From Bog-473 sp963743785 (lineage in GTDB: Bacteria; Actinomycetota; Acidimicrobiia; Acidimicrobiales; RAAP-2): 64,000 nt of DNA. The notes under the pieces were generated by a model. The model ran no database searches. It was given only the letters and a program-made list of their open reading frames with translations, and was not told where the DNA came from. The stretch is taken from NCBI GenBank assembly GCA_963743785.1, contig CAVURD010000020.1, positions 1 through 64,000 of the forward strand. Reading direction: 5' to 3'. A program made the position numbers and the translations under genes. Below are positions 35,513-44,032 of this stretch, piece by piece (the stretch's first letter is position 1; every line of letters begins with the position of its first letter).

Positions 35513-35600
35513 ATGTCCGACCAGACGCGGACTTGGCTCATCTGGTGCCCGATCCAGAAATCGTCGTCATCTCAATGCCGACTATCTGTGGCCCGAGCGT
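35513..35600 (+). other. Possible 5' remnant of a lost gene after the LLM gene
   Basis: GAGGACAAC-ATG at 35506-35515 looks like a ribosome-binding site and start placed 30 bp after the LLM stop, as for a next operon gene. The frame begins MSDQTRTWL, but no family sequence follows; a neighbouring frame reads DADLAHLVPDPEIVVISMP, which looks more protein-like. The coding signal fades by about 35600, just before the palindrome at 35605. It may be a truncated or frame-broken gene; low certainty. Confidence 0.25.
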
Positions 35601-35604
35601 GTGT

Positions 35605-35616
35605 AAGAATGTTCTT
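35605..35616. promoter_or_regulatory. Inverted repeat upstream of the PhyH-like gene
   Basis: AAGAA-TG-TTCTT, perfect 5-bp arms with a 2-bp spacer, about 90 bp before the PhyH-like start. The arms resemble the recurring operator, but the spacing differs (2 rather than 5), so another regulator, perhaps the nearby TetR at 37044, may use it. Confidence 0.35.
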
Positions 35617-35707
35617 GCATAGCCTCAGGATTGCCCTTACACTGGCTGCATAGACATTTGCCCAAGCAATTCGGGGTTGGGCTGACCAAAGCGAGAAGGT
35701 GCCGCTG

Positions 35708-36961
35708 ATGCCAACTGTCGATTCGCGTACCCGATACCAAGGCGATGTCGTCACTGTCACTCCAGGTGACCTGCTCGCAAAGGGGCGGCTTGCGCCATCC
35801 CTCGACGCCCATGCCGCAGAGGCGGGTCGATATGCAATTCGTCTCGGACTGCCGCCACTCACGTTGGATGTCGACGGCGAACTTGTGACCTTCGCTGTCG
35901 ACGACGGTCGGCTCATAGTGCGCCGAGGCGGAAACGAAGCCCTCCTTGTAGAACTCGACAATCACGCGTTCTCCGATCTGGTTCAGGATGTGTCGTCAAC
36001 CTTCGGCGTGCAAATGGGGGGTCGGGCCGCTGTCGTAGAAGGAACACTCGATGCTTTCGTCGAGTGGGAACCCGTCTTGCGGTGCCTTCTCGAGGGCCGT
36101 CCGGAATACCGGCCGGGATCCATCGCATTTGAGGACCCCAAAGGGGCGCCGCTTGAATTGCGGAGGTCATTCACGCTCGACGATCCGCCGGATGAGATTG
36201 GTCACTTTCTATCTCAAGCAGGCTTCCTCCACCTCGAGGGCTGGTTCAGCGAAGCCGAAATGAACGCCGTGTCCGCCGAACTCGACGCGGCGATTGCCAC
36301 TGCTGAGCGCGATGACGGAGCCTCGTGGTGGGCGCTAACCAACGAAGGCGAGTGGTACCCCTCCCGGATTCTCGGCTTCAACCAAAAGTCACCAACGCTT
36401 CGTGAGCTCCTTCACAGCGGCCGCTTCGCTTCGATCGGTACCTTTACCGACGATCGGTTTGTGCAACGCGATGCCGACGTCGGCGACTCTGCGGAAGGGC
36501 TGTTGAAGAAAGTCGGCGTTCGCGAAGGAATCTCTGACGTGAGCTGGCACAAGGACTGCTCAATGGGCGGACACAGCCGCGGCTGCTGCGGACTCGTCGT
36601 GGGTATCTCAGTGACGGGCGCCAACAGGGAAAACGGCGAACTGGGCGTCGTTCCAGGATCTCACCGCGCCAATGTCTCACCCCTTGGCGTCGAGGGTCTC
36701 GACTTGCAGCGCCTCGCCTTGCCGACGTCTGTAGGCGACGTAACAGTGCATTGCACTTGCACCCTTCACATGAGCCGCCCGCCTGTCTCCGCCGAGCGAC
36801 GCGTTGTGTATTCAGGCTTTGCCCTCGCCCCTCGGGCTGGCGACCAACGGATCGAGATCGATCACGCTGAAGCACGTCGTCAGCGTGCTTCGCTCAACGA
36901 TCATACTCGCCGCCAGCAACGTGAGACGGCGACATCACGCCTGGCCAGCCACGAACTCTGA
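35708..36961 (+). CDS. Phytanoyl-CoA dioxygenase-like Fe(II)/2-oxoglutarate enzyme with N-terminal sterol-carrier-like domain
   Basis: A 417-residue protein. Residues about 1-150 look like an SCP2-type lipid-binding fold (LVTFAVDDGRLIVRRGG, FVEWEPVLRCLLEGRPEY). From about 160 a PhyH-type oxygenase follows: GFLHLEGWFSEAEMNAV, SWHKDCSMGGHS with the H-x-D iron pair, GELGVVPGSHRANV, and a distal histidine in VHCTCTLHMS with an arginine in ERRVVYSGF. It would hydroxylate a lipid or acyl-CoA with oxygen and 2-oxoglutarate. ATG 35708 has AGCGAGAAGG upstream; GTG 35699 is possible. The base composition is visibly less GC-rich than its neighbours, and the basic Arg/Gln C-terminus is unusual; transfer is possible. 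Confidence 0.8.
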   Translation: MPTVDSRTRYQGDVVTVTPGDLLAKGRLAPSLDAHAAEAGRYAIRLGLPPLTLDVDGELVTFAVDDGRLIVRRGGNEALLVELDNHAFSDLVQDVSSTFGVQMGGRAAVVEGTLDAFVEWEPVLRCLLEGRPEYRPGSIAFEDPKGAPLELRRSFTLDDPPDEIGHFLSQAGFLHLEGWFSEAEMNAVSAELDAAIATAERDDGASWWALTNEGEWYPSRILGFNQKSPTLRELLHSGRFASIGTFTDDRFVQRDADVGDSAEGLLKKVGVREGISDVSWHKDCSMGGHSRGCCGLVVGISVTGANRENGELGVVPGSHRANVSPLGVEGLDLQRLALPTSVGDVTVHCTCTLHMSRPPVSAERRVVYSGFALAPRAGDQRIEIDHAEARRQRASLNDHTRRQQRETATSRLASHEL

Positions 36962-37043
36962 TCACCAAGGTGCTGTCCGAACTTCAGCGATAGGTAGCAA
37001 TGCGGGCCACGCGGTGGATCCGGCGTATTTTTGCACTAGAGCG

Positions 37044-37604
37044 CTACTGCGGTGAATTGCCCGGTGCCATGGCGGCGAGCACCTGAATGAACTTGTCTTG
37101 AGGAAATCCCTGGAACGGCTGACCTTGGACTTCGGAAAGTAGGTGATAGCCGCCTAGTGCGATGAGACAAACGGTGAGTTCGGGTTGCTCCTCCCAAGAC
37201 ATCTGATCACCGTGCGACTGGAGCACGCTGCTGACGGCGTCTCGAACCTCGGGAATGCGATGTCCATCGGCAAGCATCAGGCGCATCAGCGGGTCGAACA
37301 GACGCAAATACGTGAGCATCTGCTCCAACCAGACCGTGCGACTCACGGAGGACCGCATGACTGCTGGATTGGCCGATTGTGTTTCCTCGATGGCCGCCAT
37401 GTACCGCCTGACCTCGCGTTCGATGGCTGGCCGCAGGAGATCTTCCTTGGAACGGAAATGACGATAGAACCCACCCGAACCTGCGGTGAGGCCGGCTTGG
37501 CTCTCGATCTCGGTGACTGTCGTCCCAGCGAAGCCCACACTTACGAATAGGTCGAACGCTACGTCGAGAATCCGCTCTCGCGTTGTCCGATCGTCCGTGG
37601 TCAT
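37044..37604 (-). CDS. TetR/AcrR-family transcriptional regulator
   Basis: A 186-residue TetR-type repressor. The N-terminal helix-turn-helix (RERILDVAFDLFVSVGFAGTTVTEIESQAGLTAGSGGFYRHFRSKEDLL) is complete, and the remaining helices form the ligand domain. It is unrelated in its ligand domain to the two paralogous TetR proteins at 47143 and 63651. It converges with the PhyH-like gene at 83 bp and shares that gene's lower GC content, so the two may have arrived together. ATG 37604 is the natural start. Targets are unknown; the palindrome at 35605 is a candidate. Confidence 0.88.
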   Translation of the reverse strand: MTTDDRTTRERILDVAFDLFVSVGFAGTTVTEIESQAGLTAGSGGFYRHFRSKEDLLRPAIEREVRRYMAAIEETQSANPAVMRSSVSRTVWLEQMLTYLRLFDPLMRLMLADGHRIPEVRDAVSSVLQSHGDQMSWEEQPELTVCLIALGGYHLLSEVQGQPFQGFPQDKFIQVLAAMAPGNSPQ

Positions 37605-37814
37605 TCGCTGATAGTAGGTGACACCGTCTGAGCGAGCGCTGTTCTCATCGTTCCACTCGGCGACAGCCCGACGCAGACGATTCGTCCATGCAGTTCACCA
37701 GTGGTGGTTTGGCCTTCGCACCGTCGAAGATGTCGTCCACGAGCTGATTGAGCCGGATGCCCGGCGCCGATTTCACCCGGATCTATCCGTTTGTCGAAGG
37801 TTCCTGATCGGGCG

Positions 37815-38774
37815 CTACAGGGGGGGAAGGGCCAGGAGCTGGCGGGACTCCAGCAGGTGTGCCCCGAGATTTCTGGTGAGGGATCGGGCCGTGCCGAAGA
37901 GTTGGTCGAGCACGAAGACCCGCCTCACGTAGTGGTGGAAGTCGTGCTCGGTGGTGAACCCGATGCCGGCCAGCACCTGCTGGCAGTGGCGCGCGGCGAC
38001 GCGAGTGCCCCGCCCGGCCAGCGCTTTGGCCATGGCCGCCGTCTCGGCTGACTGATCGCGCCAGGCCGCCTCCAGCATGGACTGCGCGGTCTCAATGGCC
38101 ACCAAGGTGTCGGCCAGTCGATGACGCACGGCTTGAAAATCGCTGATGGGCTGGCCGAACTGGACGCGCGCCAGGGCATGGGCCCGGGCCAGATCGAGCA
38201 TCTTGCGCGCCGCCCCGACCATCTCATGGGCCAGCGCCATTTGGGCCAGGGCCACGGCGGTCGACCACGCACCTGAGAGGGGCCACCCGGCACCAACGGA
38301 CAGCTCCGTTCCTTCAACTTCGACCAGACCCAGACGCGGGTCGAGCCCATCGGGCTCCCGCCAGGTGAGGTCGGCGGTGGCGACATCGAATGACCGGTCG
38401 TGGCCCTCGACGGGAGCGACGACCACCATGGCCGGCCGCGCCATCAGGGAGACCTGACTCAAACCCCGCACGCGCAGCGTTCCATCATTCAGGCGACCCG
38501 GCGGCACCGTCTGCCCCAGGGCCGGCAAGACCACCGCGGCACCTCGGTCGTCGGCGCTCCCCAGCGCACACGCCACCACCTCGCTCAGCGCCTCAGAGCT
38601 GGCGTTGCCGGCGCCCTGCAACTCAAAGAGCACCGACACGGCCGACCGGACGTCCGTCGTCAGCGCATCGCGCCACCCCAGGTCGTCCAGGGCCTGGTCC
38701 AGGGCGGCACCGCTGTGGGTGTCGAGCGCGTGGCGGAGGCTGGTCTCAAAGAGCTGGCGGTCGGCGGCGTCCAT
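37815..38774 (-). CDS. Acyl-CoA dehydrogenase, short subunit of a heteromeric pair
   Basis: A 319-residue short FadE. The N-terminal part is poorly conserved (FETSLRHALDTHSGAALDQAL). The C-terminal helical domain is typical: ARAHALARVQFGQPISDFQAVRHRLADTLVAIE and QQVLAGIGFTTEHDFHHYVRRVFVLDQLFG, with glutamate in TTEHD near the place expected for the catalytic base in short subunits. HGG is replaced by LAG. The start overlaps the stop of the long subunit by one base (TGATG), so translation is coupled. Together they should desaturate an acyl-CoA. Last gene of a leftward unit that begins with the Rieske-type reductase. Confidence 0.86.
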   Translation of the reverse strand: MDAADRQLFETSLRHALDTHSGAALDQALDDLGWRDALTTDVRSAVSVLFELQGAGNASSEALSEVVACALGSADDRGAAVVLPALGQTVPPGRLNDGTLRVRGLSQVSLMARPAMVVVAPVEGHDRSFDVATADLTWREPDGLDPRLGLVEVEGTELSVGAGWPLSGAWSTAVALAQMALAHEMVGAARKMLDLARAHALARVQFGQPISDFQAVRHRLADTLVAIETAQSMLEAAWRDQSAETAAMAKALAGRGTRVAARHCQQVLAGIGFTTEHDFHHYVRRVFVLDQLFGTARSLTRNLGAHLLESRQLLALPPL

Positions 38775-39904
38775 CAGTTCCCGGCTCCGAGGTCGAGCAG
38801 GCGGCGGGCGATGATGTTGCGCTGGATCTCGGCCGTCCCGCCATAGATGGTGGCCGCACGTGAGTAGAGATACTCCCGTCGCCAGCGGGTGTTCTCCGGA
38901 TCATCGCCGAGGGTCAGGACGTCGCCGATGCTGTCGGCCACCAGGTCGAAGACCGCTTGTTCGGCCGTGGCCACCAGGACCTTGTCGATAGAGGTCTCCG
39001 GTCCGAGCTTCTCGCCGGCGGCCAATCGGTATTGGGTCGAACGAGATCGAGCCCGGAGGGCATGGACGAGTTGGGTGACCTCGCCCAGGTCGGACGGGTC
39101 GATCGAGCCGGCGGGGGCGATGTCGAGCAAGTGCTGCAGTCGGATACGGAGATGGGCGGCCCGGTGCCAGAGGGCCGTGCTCCGCTCGAAGGGGAGCAGG
39201 TCCATGGCCACCGACCACCCCTGTCCCTCGTCGCCCAGGGTACGGTCGAGCGGGACGACCACATCGTCGAAGAAGACCTCGGAGAACTCGGGCACACCGT
39301 GCATGGTCTCGATCGGGCGCACCTCAATGCCCGGGCTCTCCATGTCGACGAAGAGCGCGGTGATACCCCGGTGGGCCGACCCCGGGGGCCCGGTGCGGGT
39401 CAAGAGGACGCAGCGCTGGGCGTACTGGGCCAGGCTGGTCCAGACCTTCTGGCCCGACACCCGCCACACGTCGCCGTCCCGGGTGGCACGGCAGGTCAGC
39501 GCGGCCAGATTGCTGCCGGTCCCGGGCTCCGAAAAGCCCTGGCACCAGGTCTCCTCACCGCTGAGCAGCCGGGGCACCATCACCGCGGCCAGCTCGGGGG
39601 TGGCGTAGTCGATCATCGTCGGCGCCAGCACCTCGGTCATGGAGTAGAGGCCCGGTTCGACCAGATCGAGCGTGGTCAACGCTTCGCCCAGGTACGCCCG
39701 TAGCAGGATGGAACCGCCCAAGCCGCCGACCCGTTCGGGCCAGCCCCAGCGCATCCAGCCGACCTCGAAGGTCCGCCGCTTGACCTTGGCCAGTTGCTCC
39801 ATCTGGTCATCGAGGCTGCCCAGCCCGCTGTGGGCCGGCAGGAGCGCCGGCAGATTCTCCTCGAGCCAGGCGTCCAGCGACGCCCGATACTCGTCGAGCT
39901 CCAT
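38774..39904 (-). CDS. Acyl-CoA dehydrogenase, long subunit of a heteromeric pair
   Basis: A 376-residue FadE with the complete domain order: helical N-terminus (WMRWGWPERVGGLGGS), middle beta domain (QGFSEPGTGSNLAALTCRA, VSGQKVWTSLAQYAQ), and C-terminal helices ending TIYGGTAEIQRNIIARRLLDLG. The catalytic glutamate of the standard YEGT motif is glycine, as in the long subunits at 12658 and 27932. Partner: the coupled downstream short subunit. The gene is itself coupled to the upstream SnoaL-like gene by TGATG overlap, so the three form one translational chain. Confidence 0.89.
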   Translation of the reverse strand: MELDEYRASLDAWLEENLPALLPAHSGLGSLDDQMEQLAKVKRRTFEVGWMRWGWPERVGGLGGSILLRAYLGEALTTLDLVEPGLYSMTEVLAPTMIDYATPELAAVMVPRLLSGEETWCQGFSEPGTGSNLAALTCRATRDGDVWRVSGQKVWTSLAQYAQRCVLLTRTGPPGSAHRGITALFVDMESPGIEVRPIETMHGVPEFSEVFFDDVVVPLDRTLGDEGQGWSVAMDLLPFERSTALWHRAAHLRIRLQHLLDIAPAGSIDPSDLGEVTQLVHALRARSRSTQYRLAAGEKLGPETSIDKVLVATAEQAVFDLVADSIGDVLTLGDDPENTRWRREYLYSRAATIYGGTAEIQRNIIARRLLDLGAGN

Positions 39905-40320
39905 CAGGGCGCGGTGGGGGCGGGCCGGGTCGGGTCATGCGCCCGGCCCGAGTCCTGCGCACCGCTCTTGCGGAGGAAGGTCATCGAGCGGGTGCGGAGG
40001 CGCCAGCCGTCGCCCGTGCGGACATAGGTGTCGGAGTAGTACCCGATGCGCATGTCGTGGGTGGTTTGCTCGACGAAACACAGCGGCTGCTGGCCGGTGC
40101 CGGTGTCGGCGTCCAGGTCGAACACCGGCGGTCCCACCATGAACAGGCCCTTGGGGGCCGCGGCCACCAGGGTGGGGAAGTCGGCCAACGAGTAGGTGTC
40201 GCCGAAGGCGCTGTAGGTGCCGTCAGCGGTGAAGACCTCCATGACGGCTTCGACGTCGTCCTTGGTCATGCCCACGGCGTAGCGACCCAGCAATTGCTGA
40301 AGCTCAATGACGTCGGCCAC
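39904..40320 (-). CDS. SnoaL-like/NTF2-fold protein
   Basis: A 138-residue alpha+beta-barrel protein of the SnoaL/NTF2 type: VIELQQLLGRYAVGMTKDDVEAVMEVFTADGTYS, then MRIGYYSDTYVRTGDGWRLRTRSMTFLR. The family includes ketosteroid isomerase, polyketide cyclases, dehydratases and small oxygenase-associated subunits. A helper or isomerase role beside the Rieske-type genes is plausible but unproven. The GTG at 40320 was chosen because GGAG lies 6 bp upstream and the protein then starts ADVIELQQLL like its relatives; GTG 40335 and TTG 40359 are alternatives. The proline-rich C-terminus may be disordered. Confidence 0.78.
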   Translation of the reverse strand: MADVIELQQLLGRYAVGMTKDDVEAVMEVFTADGTYSAFGDTYSLADFPTLVAAAPKGLFMVGPPVFDLDADTGTGQQPLCFVEQTTHDMRIGYYSDTYVRTGDGWRLRTRSMTFLRKSGAQDSGRAHDPTRPAPTAP

Positions 40321-40345
40321 CGGAAACTCCTCCACGGCCCTCCTC

Positions 40346-41407
40346 TTATTCGTAGACAACGTCGATGGTCGGGCTGGTGGGCACCGATTGGCAGGTCAGC
40401 ACCCACCCTTCGGCGATCTCGTCCTCGGTCAGGGCGTTGTTGACGTGCATGGTCACCGTGCCCTCACGGACCATAGCCATGCAGGTGGCGCAGCTGCCCG
40501 ACTCGCACGAGAACGGCGGCGCCAGACCCATTTGCCGAGCCGTCTGCAAAATGGTGGTTCCGGCACGATGGTCGGCGGAGTGGGTGCGGCCGTTCAACGT
40601 GATGGTGACGCGGGTGGCCGGGGCGACCTCGTCGGCCCCGCTTTGTGGTTCGAGGCCCGGCGGCAGCTCGGCCGGTGTGAAGCGTTCGATGTGGATCTGC
40701 CGCGGGTCGACGCCATCGGCCAGGAGGGTCGCCTCCACCACATCCATGAACGGAGCGGGACCGCAGACGTAGTACTGGGTGGTGGGGGAAGAACCGGCAA
40801 ACGAGCGGATCTCCTCGGGGGAGACGAAGCCCGCCTCTGTGTCGAGGTGATGGACCACCGTGAAACGTTCTCCATGCTCCACGCCGAGGGAGTCGATTTC
40901 CGCCCGGAAGATGATGTCGTTGTGGTCCCGGTTGGCGTAGAGCAGCCGAACCGGCCGAGACGTGGCCGCCGTGGCCGTCTTGATGAGGGAGAGCACCGGT
41001 GTGATGCCGCTGCCGGCACTGAAGGCCACCACGTCGTCGTCGCCCCGGAGCTGAAAGAACCCGGCGGGTCGGGCCACCTCAATGAGGTCACCCGCCGTGA
41101 CGTGGTCATTCATCCAATTCGAGACCATGCCGCCGGGCGTACGCTTGACCGTCACCCGCAGCTCGGTGTCGACCGCCGGGGCGGAGGACATGGAGTAGCA
41201 CCGGATATACGGTTGGCCACCCACCCAGATCCTGAAGGTGCAGAATTGCCCCGACTGGTACGAGAAGTCAGATCGCAACTCGGTCGGGATATCGAGGACG
41301 AACGAACTGGCCTCGGCGGTTTCGGGGACCACCCGGCTCACCCGGATCTGATGAAACCCGTGGTCACGCACGCGGGCCGCGTCAGTCGCCGGATCCAAGA
41401 GTGCCAT
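40346..41407 (-). CDS. Ferredoxin-NAD(P)H reductase with C-terminal [2Fe-2S] domain (Rieske oxygenase reductase, KshB-like)
   Basis: A 353-residue reductase. The FAD domain has RCYSMSS, the NAD(P) domain has FSAGSGITPVLSLIKTA and YYVCGPAPFMDVVEATL, and the plant-type ferredoxin domain at the C-terminus has CESGSCATC plus a distal cysteine in WVLTCQS. This architecture feeds electrons from NAD(P)H to Rieske oxygenases such as 3-ketosteroid 9alpha-hydroxylase. The only Rieske oxygenase in the window, at 45417, is its likely partner, although the two genes sit in divergent units. ATG 41407 is the start. A one-mismatch copy of the recurring inverted repeat lies 12 bp upstream. Confidence 0.92.
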   Translation of the reverse strand: MALLDPATDAARVRDHGFHQIRVSRVVPETAEASSFVLDIPTELRSDFSYQSGQFCTFRIWVGGQPYIRCYSMSSAPAVDTELRVTVKRTPGGMVSNWMNDHVTAGDLIEVARPAGFFQLRGDDDVVAFSAGSGITPVLSLIKTATAATSRPVRLLYANRDHNDIIFRAEIDSLGVEHGERFTVVHHLDTEAGFVSPEEIRSFAGSSPTTQYYVCGPAPFMDVVEATLLADGVDPRQIHIERFTPAELPPGLEPQSGADEVAPATRVTITLNGRTHSADHRAGTTILQTARQMGLAPPFSCESGSCATCMAMVREGTVTMHVNNALTEDEIAEGWVLTCQSVPTSPTIDVVYE

Positions 41408-41418
41408 ATTGACAAATG

Positions 41419-41431
41419 ATAACGAAGTTCT
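41419..41431. promoter_or_regulatory. Candidate TetR-type operator, one mismatch
   Basis: ATAA-CGAAG-TTCT matches the recurring (A/G)(A/G)AA-N5-TTCT pattern with one mismatch. It lies 12 bp upstream of the reductase start and about 84 bp before the ligase start, in a short AT-rich stretch (TTGACAAATGATAACG). Confidence 0.4.
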
Positions 41432-41514
41432 CCTAGAATGGCAATGAAGCTCGGCCCGGGCACGGCCCAGCCGTGCGCCGTGCCGCGAGAGGGAGACGTG
41501 TGGGGGATTCACGC

Positions 41515-43140
41515 ATGAGCGTGGAGGATAGGTGGGGCCTCCGCACTGTGCCCGCCGACTTGGCGGCGCACTACAAGGCCGAAGGCTGGTGGACCGACGA
41601 TTCGCTGGGCCAGATTGTGGCCAACGGACTGGATCGACGGGGAGCCATGGACTTTCGGGTCCACTCCAAGGTCCGCCCCTGGGCCGGCACCTTCGCCGAC
41701 GTCGACCGGGCCGCCCGCATCCTGGCTGCCTCGTTGCGGGCCCGGGGTCTCGGGCCGGGCGGCATCGTGGTGGTGCAGTTGCCCAACTGGGCGGAGGCCG
41801 GCATCACCTTCTGGGCCGCCGCCTACCTGGGCGCCATCGTGGTGCCGATCGTCCACTCCTATGGGGCCAAGGAAGTCGGCTACATCCTCCGGGTGACCTC
41901 GCCCGAGTTGGTGGTCACCGCCGATCGCTTCGGCCATAGCGACTACCTGGCCACCTACGCCGAATTGCTGGCCCAGCGGCCCGTCCCGCTCTGGCTGGTG
42001 GTTGGCGATACCCCGGCCTCCCTACTGCCGGCCGCGGCAACGCCGTTCGACACCCTGCTGACGTCGGACCCGATCACCGGGCCGGCCGAGGTCGACCCCG
42101 ACGCCCCGGCGGTGGTCGGATTCACCTCGGGGACCACCCGTGACCCCAAGGGCGTGGTCCATTCCCATCGCACCATCGCCTCGGAGACCCGTCAGCTGGA
42201 CTACATGTTTCCCAAGGGCGGCCCCCCGTCGATCACCGGGACACCGGTCGGTCACTTCATCGGCATGCTCAACGCTTTCCTCATACCGCTGCTGCGGGAC
42301 CGCCCGGTGCACCTGCTCGACGTGTGGGATGCAGGCGTGGTGCTGCGCATGATGCGAGAGGAGGGGCTGGGCGTCGGCGGCGGCGCCACCTACTTCCTGA
42401 CCAGCTTGCTGGACCATCGGGACTTCTCGGACGAGCACCTGGCCCTGCTGCCCTTTGCCGGCCTCGGTGGATCGGCCGTGCCGGTGGCGGTGACCACCCG
42501 GGCCACCAACATGGGCATCAAGGTGTTTCGCTCCTACGGCAGCACCGAACACCCATCCATCACCGGCTGCCTGCTGGACGACCTCGAGGTCAAGCGTTTG
42601 ACCACGGACGGCCGGGCGCTGCCCGGGGTGGAGTTCCATCTCGACGCCGACGGCCAGATCATCTCGCGGGGCCCCGATTGCTGTCTGGGCTACACCGACC
42701 CGGCCCTCACGGCCCAGGCCTTCGACACCGAGGGGTGGTACGCCACCGGTGACGTCGGGGAGCTCGACGAGGACGGCTACCTCACCATTACCGACCGGAT
42801 CTCCGACATCATCATCCGGGGCGGTGAGAACATCAGCGCCCAGGAGATCGAGGAACTCATGCTGGGCATGGACTCGGTGATGGACGTGGCGGTGGTGTCC
42901 GAGCCGGATGCCCGCCTGGGCGAACACGCATCGGCCGTGCTGGTGGTCCGGCCCGGGATGACCGCACCGACCCTGCCCTCGGTGCGGGAACACCTGGGCG
43001 CGGCCGGTCTGGCTCGACAGAAGTGGCCCGAGACCTTGCACCAGGTCGATGAGTTTCCGCGCACCCCGTCGGGCAAGGTGCAGAAGTTCCGCCTCAGGCA
43101 GCGGCTGAGCGACCGGACGGCCGAGACTGATAGAACCTGA
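41515..43140 (+). CDS. AMP-forming acyl-CoA synthetase (ANL superfamily)
   Basis: A 541-residue adenylate-forming ligase: GFTSGTTRDPKGVVHSH is the phosphate loop, YGSTEHPS the adenine motif, TGDVGELDEDGYLTITDRISD the ribose aspartate and hinge, RGGENISAQEIE the C-terminal domain signature, and RTPSGKVQKFRLR the catalytic lysine. A cyclohexanecarboxylate- or medium-chain-type ligase is a reasonable guess; the exact acid is unknown. ATG 41515 gives MSVEDRWGL. GTG 41500 is an alternative with a better-placed GGAG. It is divergent from the reductase and is followed after 61 bp by a dioxygenase, SDR and CMD-like gene in the same direction. Confidence 0.91.
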   Translation: MSVEDRWGLRTVPADLAAHYKAEGWWTDDSLGQIVANGLDRRGAMDFRVHSKVRPWAGTFADVDRAARILAASLRARGLGPGGIVVVQLPNWAEAGITFWAAAYLGAIVVPIVHSYGAKEVGYILRVTSPELVVTADRFGHSDYLATYAELLAQRPVPLWLVVGDTPASLLPAAATPFDTLLTSDPITGPAEVDPDAPAVVGFTSGTTRDPKGVVHSHRTIASETRQLDYMFPKGGPPSITGTPVGHFIGMLNAFLIPLLRDRPVHLLDVWDAGVVLRMMREEGLGVGGGATYFLTSLLDHRDFSDEHLALLPFAGLGGSAVPVAVTTRATNMGIKVFRSYGSTEHPSITGCLLDDLEVKRLTTDGRALPGVEFHLDADGQIISRGPDCCLGYTDPALTAQAFDTEGWYATGDVGELDEDGYLTITDRISDIIIRGGENISAQEIEELMLGMDSVMDVAVVSEPDARLGEHASAVLVVRPGMTAPTLPSVREHLGAAGLARQKWPETLHQVDEFPRTPSGKVQKFRLRQRLSDRTAETDRT

Positions 43141-43151
43141 AACGGAATTCT
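43139..43151. promoter_or_regulatory. Candidate TetR-type operator (GAAA-N5-TTCT)
   Basis: GAAA-CGGAA-TTCT, an exact match to the recurring pattern. It overlaps the stop codon of the ligase and sits 50 bp before the TauD-like start. Five of the spacer-and-flank bases equal those of the copy at 54608 (GAAACG...ATTCT). Confidence 0.5.
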
Positions 43152-43201
43152 GCTGCAATGACAATGTTCCTCTAGCAATGGCGAAATGACAAGGAGTGCG
43201 G

Positions 43202-44032
43202 ATGGCCGTGATGACCGCCGAGAGGCTCAGTTCGACCGTGGGGGCCGAAGTGACCGGGGTCGATGTCGACCGGCTCCTCAACGACGACAGCCTGCCGGCG
43301 GGGACGCTCGAGGTCCTCGAGACGCATGGCGCCCTGGTCTTTCGTGGCCTGCACATTGATGACGCGGCACAGATCGCCTTTTCCAAGAAGCTCGGACGGG
43401 TCGAGGTCTTCGGGCGGGGGCAGCACCCGGAGATCTTTCGGGTCACCCTCGACCCGACCAAGAACCCGGTGGCCGAATACCTGAAGGGCACCTTCGACTG
43501 GCACATCGACGGCTGCACCGACGATGTGCCGATCATGGCCACCATCCTCAGCGCCCGCGCCGTGGCGGCTTCAGGTGGGGAGACCGAATTTGCCAGCACC
43601 TACGGCGCCTTCGATGCCCTGTCGGACGAGGAACAGGAGCGTTGCCTTTCGCTGCGGGTCGTGCACTCGCTCGAGGCAGCCCAGCGCTTGCGGAACAGCG
43701 ACCCCTCACCTGATGAGCTGGCCTTGTGGCGTGGCCTTCCCTCCAAGGAGCATCCCTTGGTGTGGACCCATGAATCGGGGCGCCGCTCGTTGGTCCTGGG
43801 CGCGACCACGTCGCACATCGTGGGGATGGACGCCGACGAGGGGCGGGCCGTTCTCGACGACCTCCTGGCTCGGTCCACCACACCCGATCGGGTGTACCAA
43901 CACCAGTGGGATGTCGGCGACATGGTGATCTGGGACAACCGGGGCGTGTTGCACCGGGCCTGTCCGTACGACGCCGGCTCAGCTCGCGACATGCACCGCA
44001 CGACGCTGCACGGCGAGGAGGTCATTCGATGA
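43202..44032 (+). CDS. TauD/TfdA-family Fe(II)/2-oxoglutarate dioxygenase
   Basis: A 276-residue dioxygenase. The iron ligands are His101 and Asp103 (FDWHIDG) and His251 (NRGVLHRA); Arg266 (MHRTTLHG) would hold the 2-oxoglutarate carboxylate. The N-terminal GAEVTGVDVDRLL and VFRGLHIDDAAQIAFSKKLG are typical of the family. It hydroxylates an unactivated carbon of a small acid or ring; TfdA, for instance, cleaves aryloxyacetates this way. ATG 43202 follows AAGGAG by 5 bp. The stop overlaps the SDR start as ATGA, so the two proteins probably act in sequence, the SDR oxidising the new hydroxyl (inference). Confidence 0.9.
   Translation: MAVMTAERLSSTVGAEVTGVDVDRLLNDDSLPAGTLEVLETHGALVFRGLHIDDAAQIAFSKKLGRVEVFGRGQHPEIFRVTLDPTKNPVAEYLKGTFDWHIDGCTDDVPIMATILSARAVAASGGETEFASTYGAFDALSDEEQERCLSLRVVHSLEAAQRLRNSDPSPDELALWRGLPSKEHPLVWTHESGRRSLVLGATTSHIVGMDADEGRAVLDDLLARSTTPDRVYQHQWDVGDMVIWDNRGVLHRACPYDAGSARDMHRTTLHGEEVIR

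Noticed and set aside
35605..35616. AAGAA-TG-TTCTT as another copy of the recurring operator
   Set aside because: The arms are similar but the spacer is 2 bp rather than 5, so it was listed separately and not counted.
43161..43173. ACAATGTTCCTCT as a second operator copy before the TauD-like gene
   Set aside because: Two mismatches to the pattern; too weak to count, though similar to the copy at 49327.
42022..43599. A 525-codon minus-strand open frame across the ligase and the TauD-like gene
   Set aside because: It crosses a gene boundary and operator region and has no recognisable domain.
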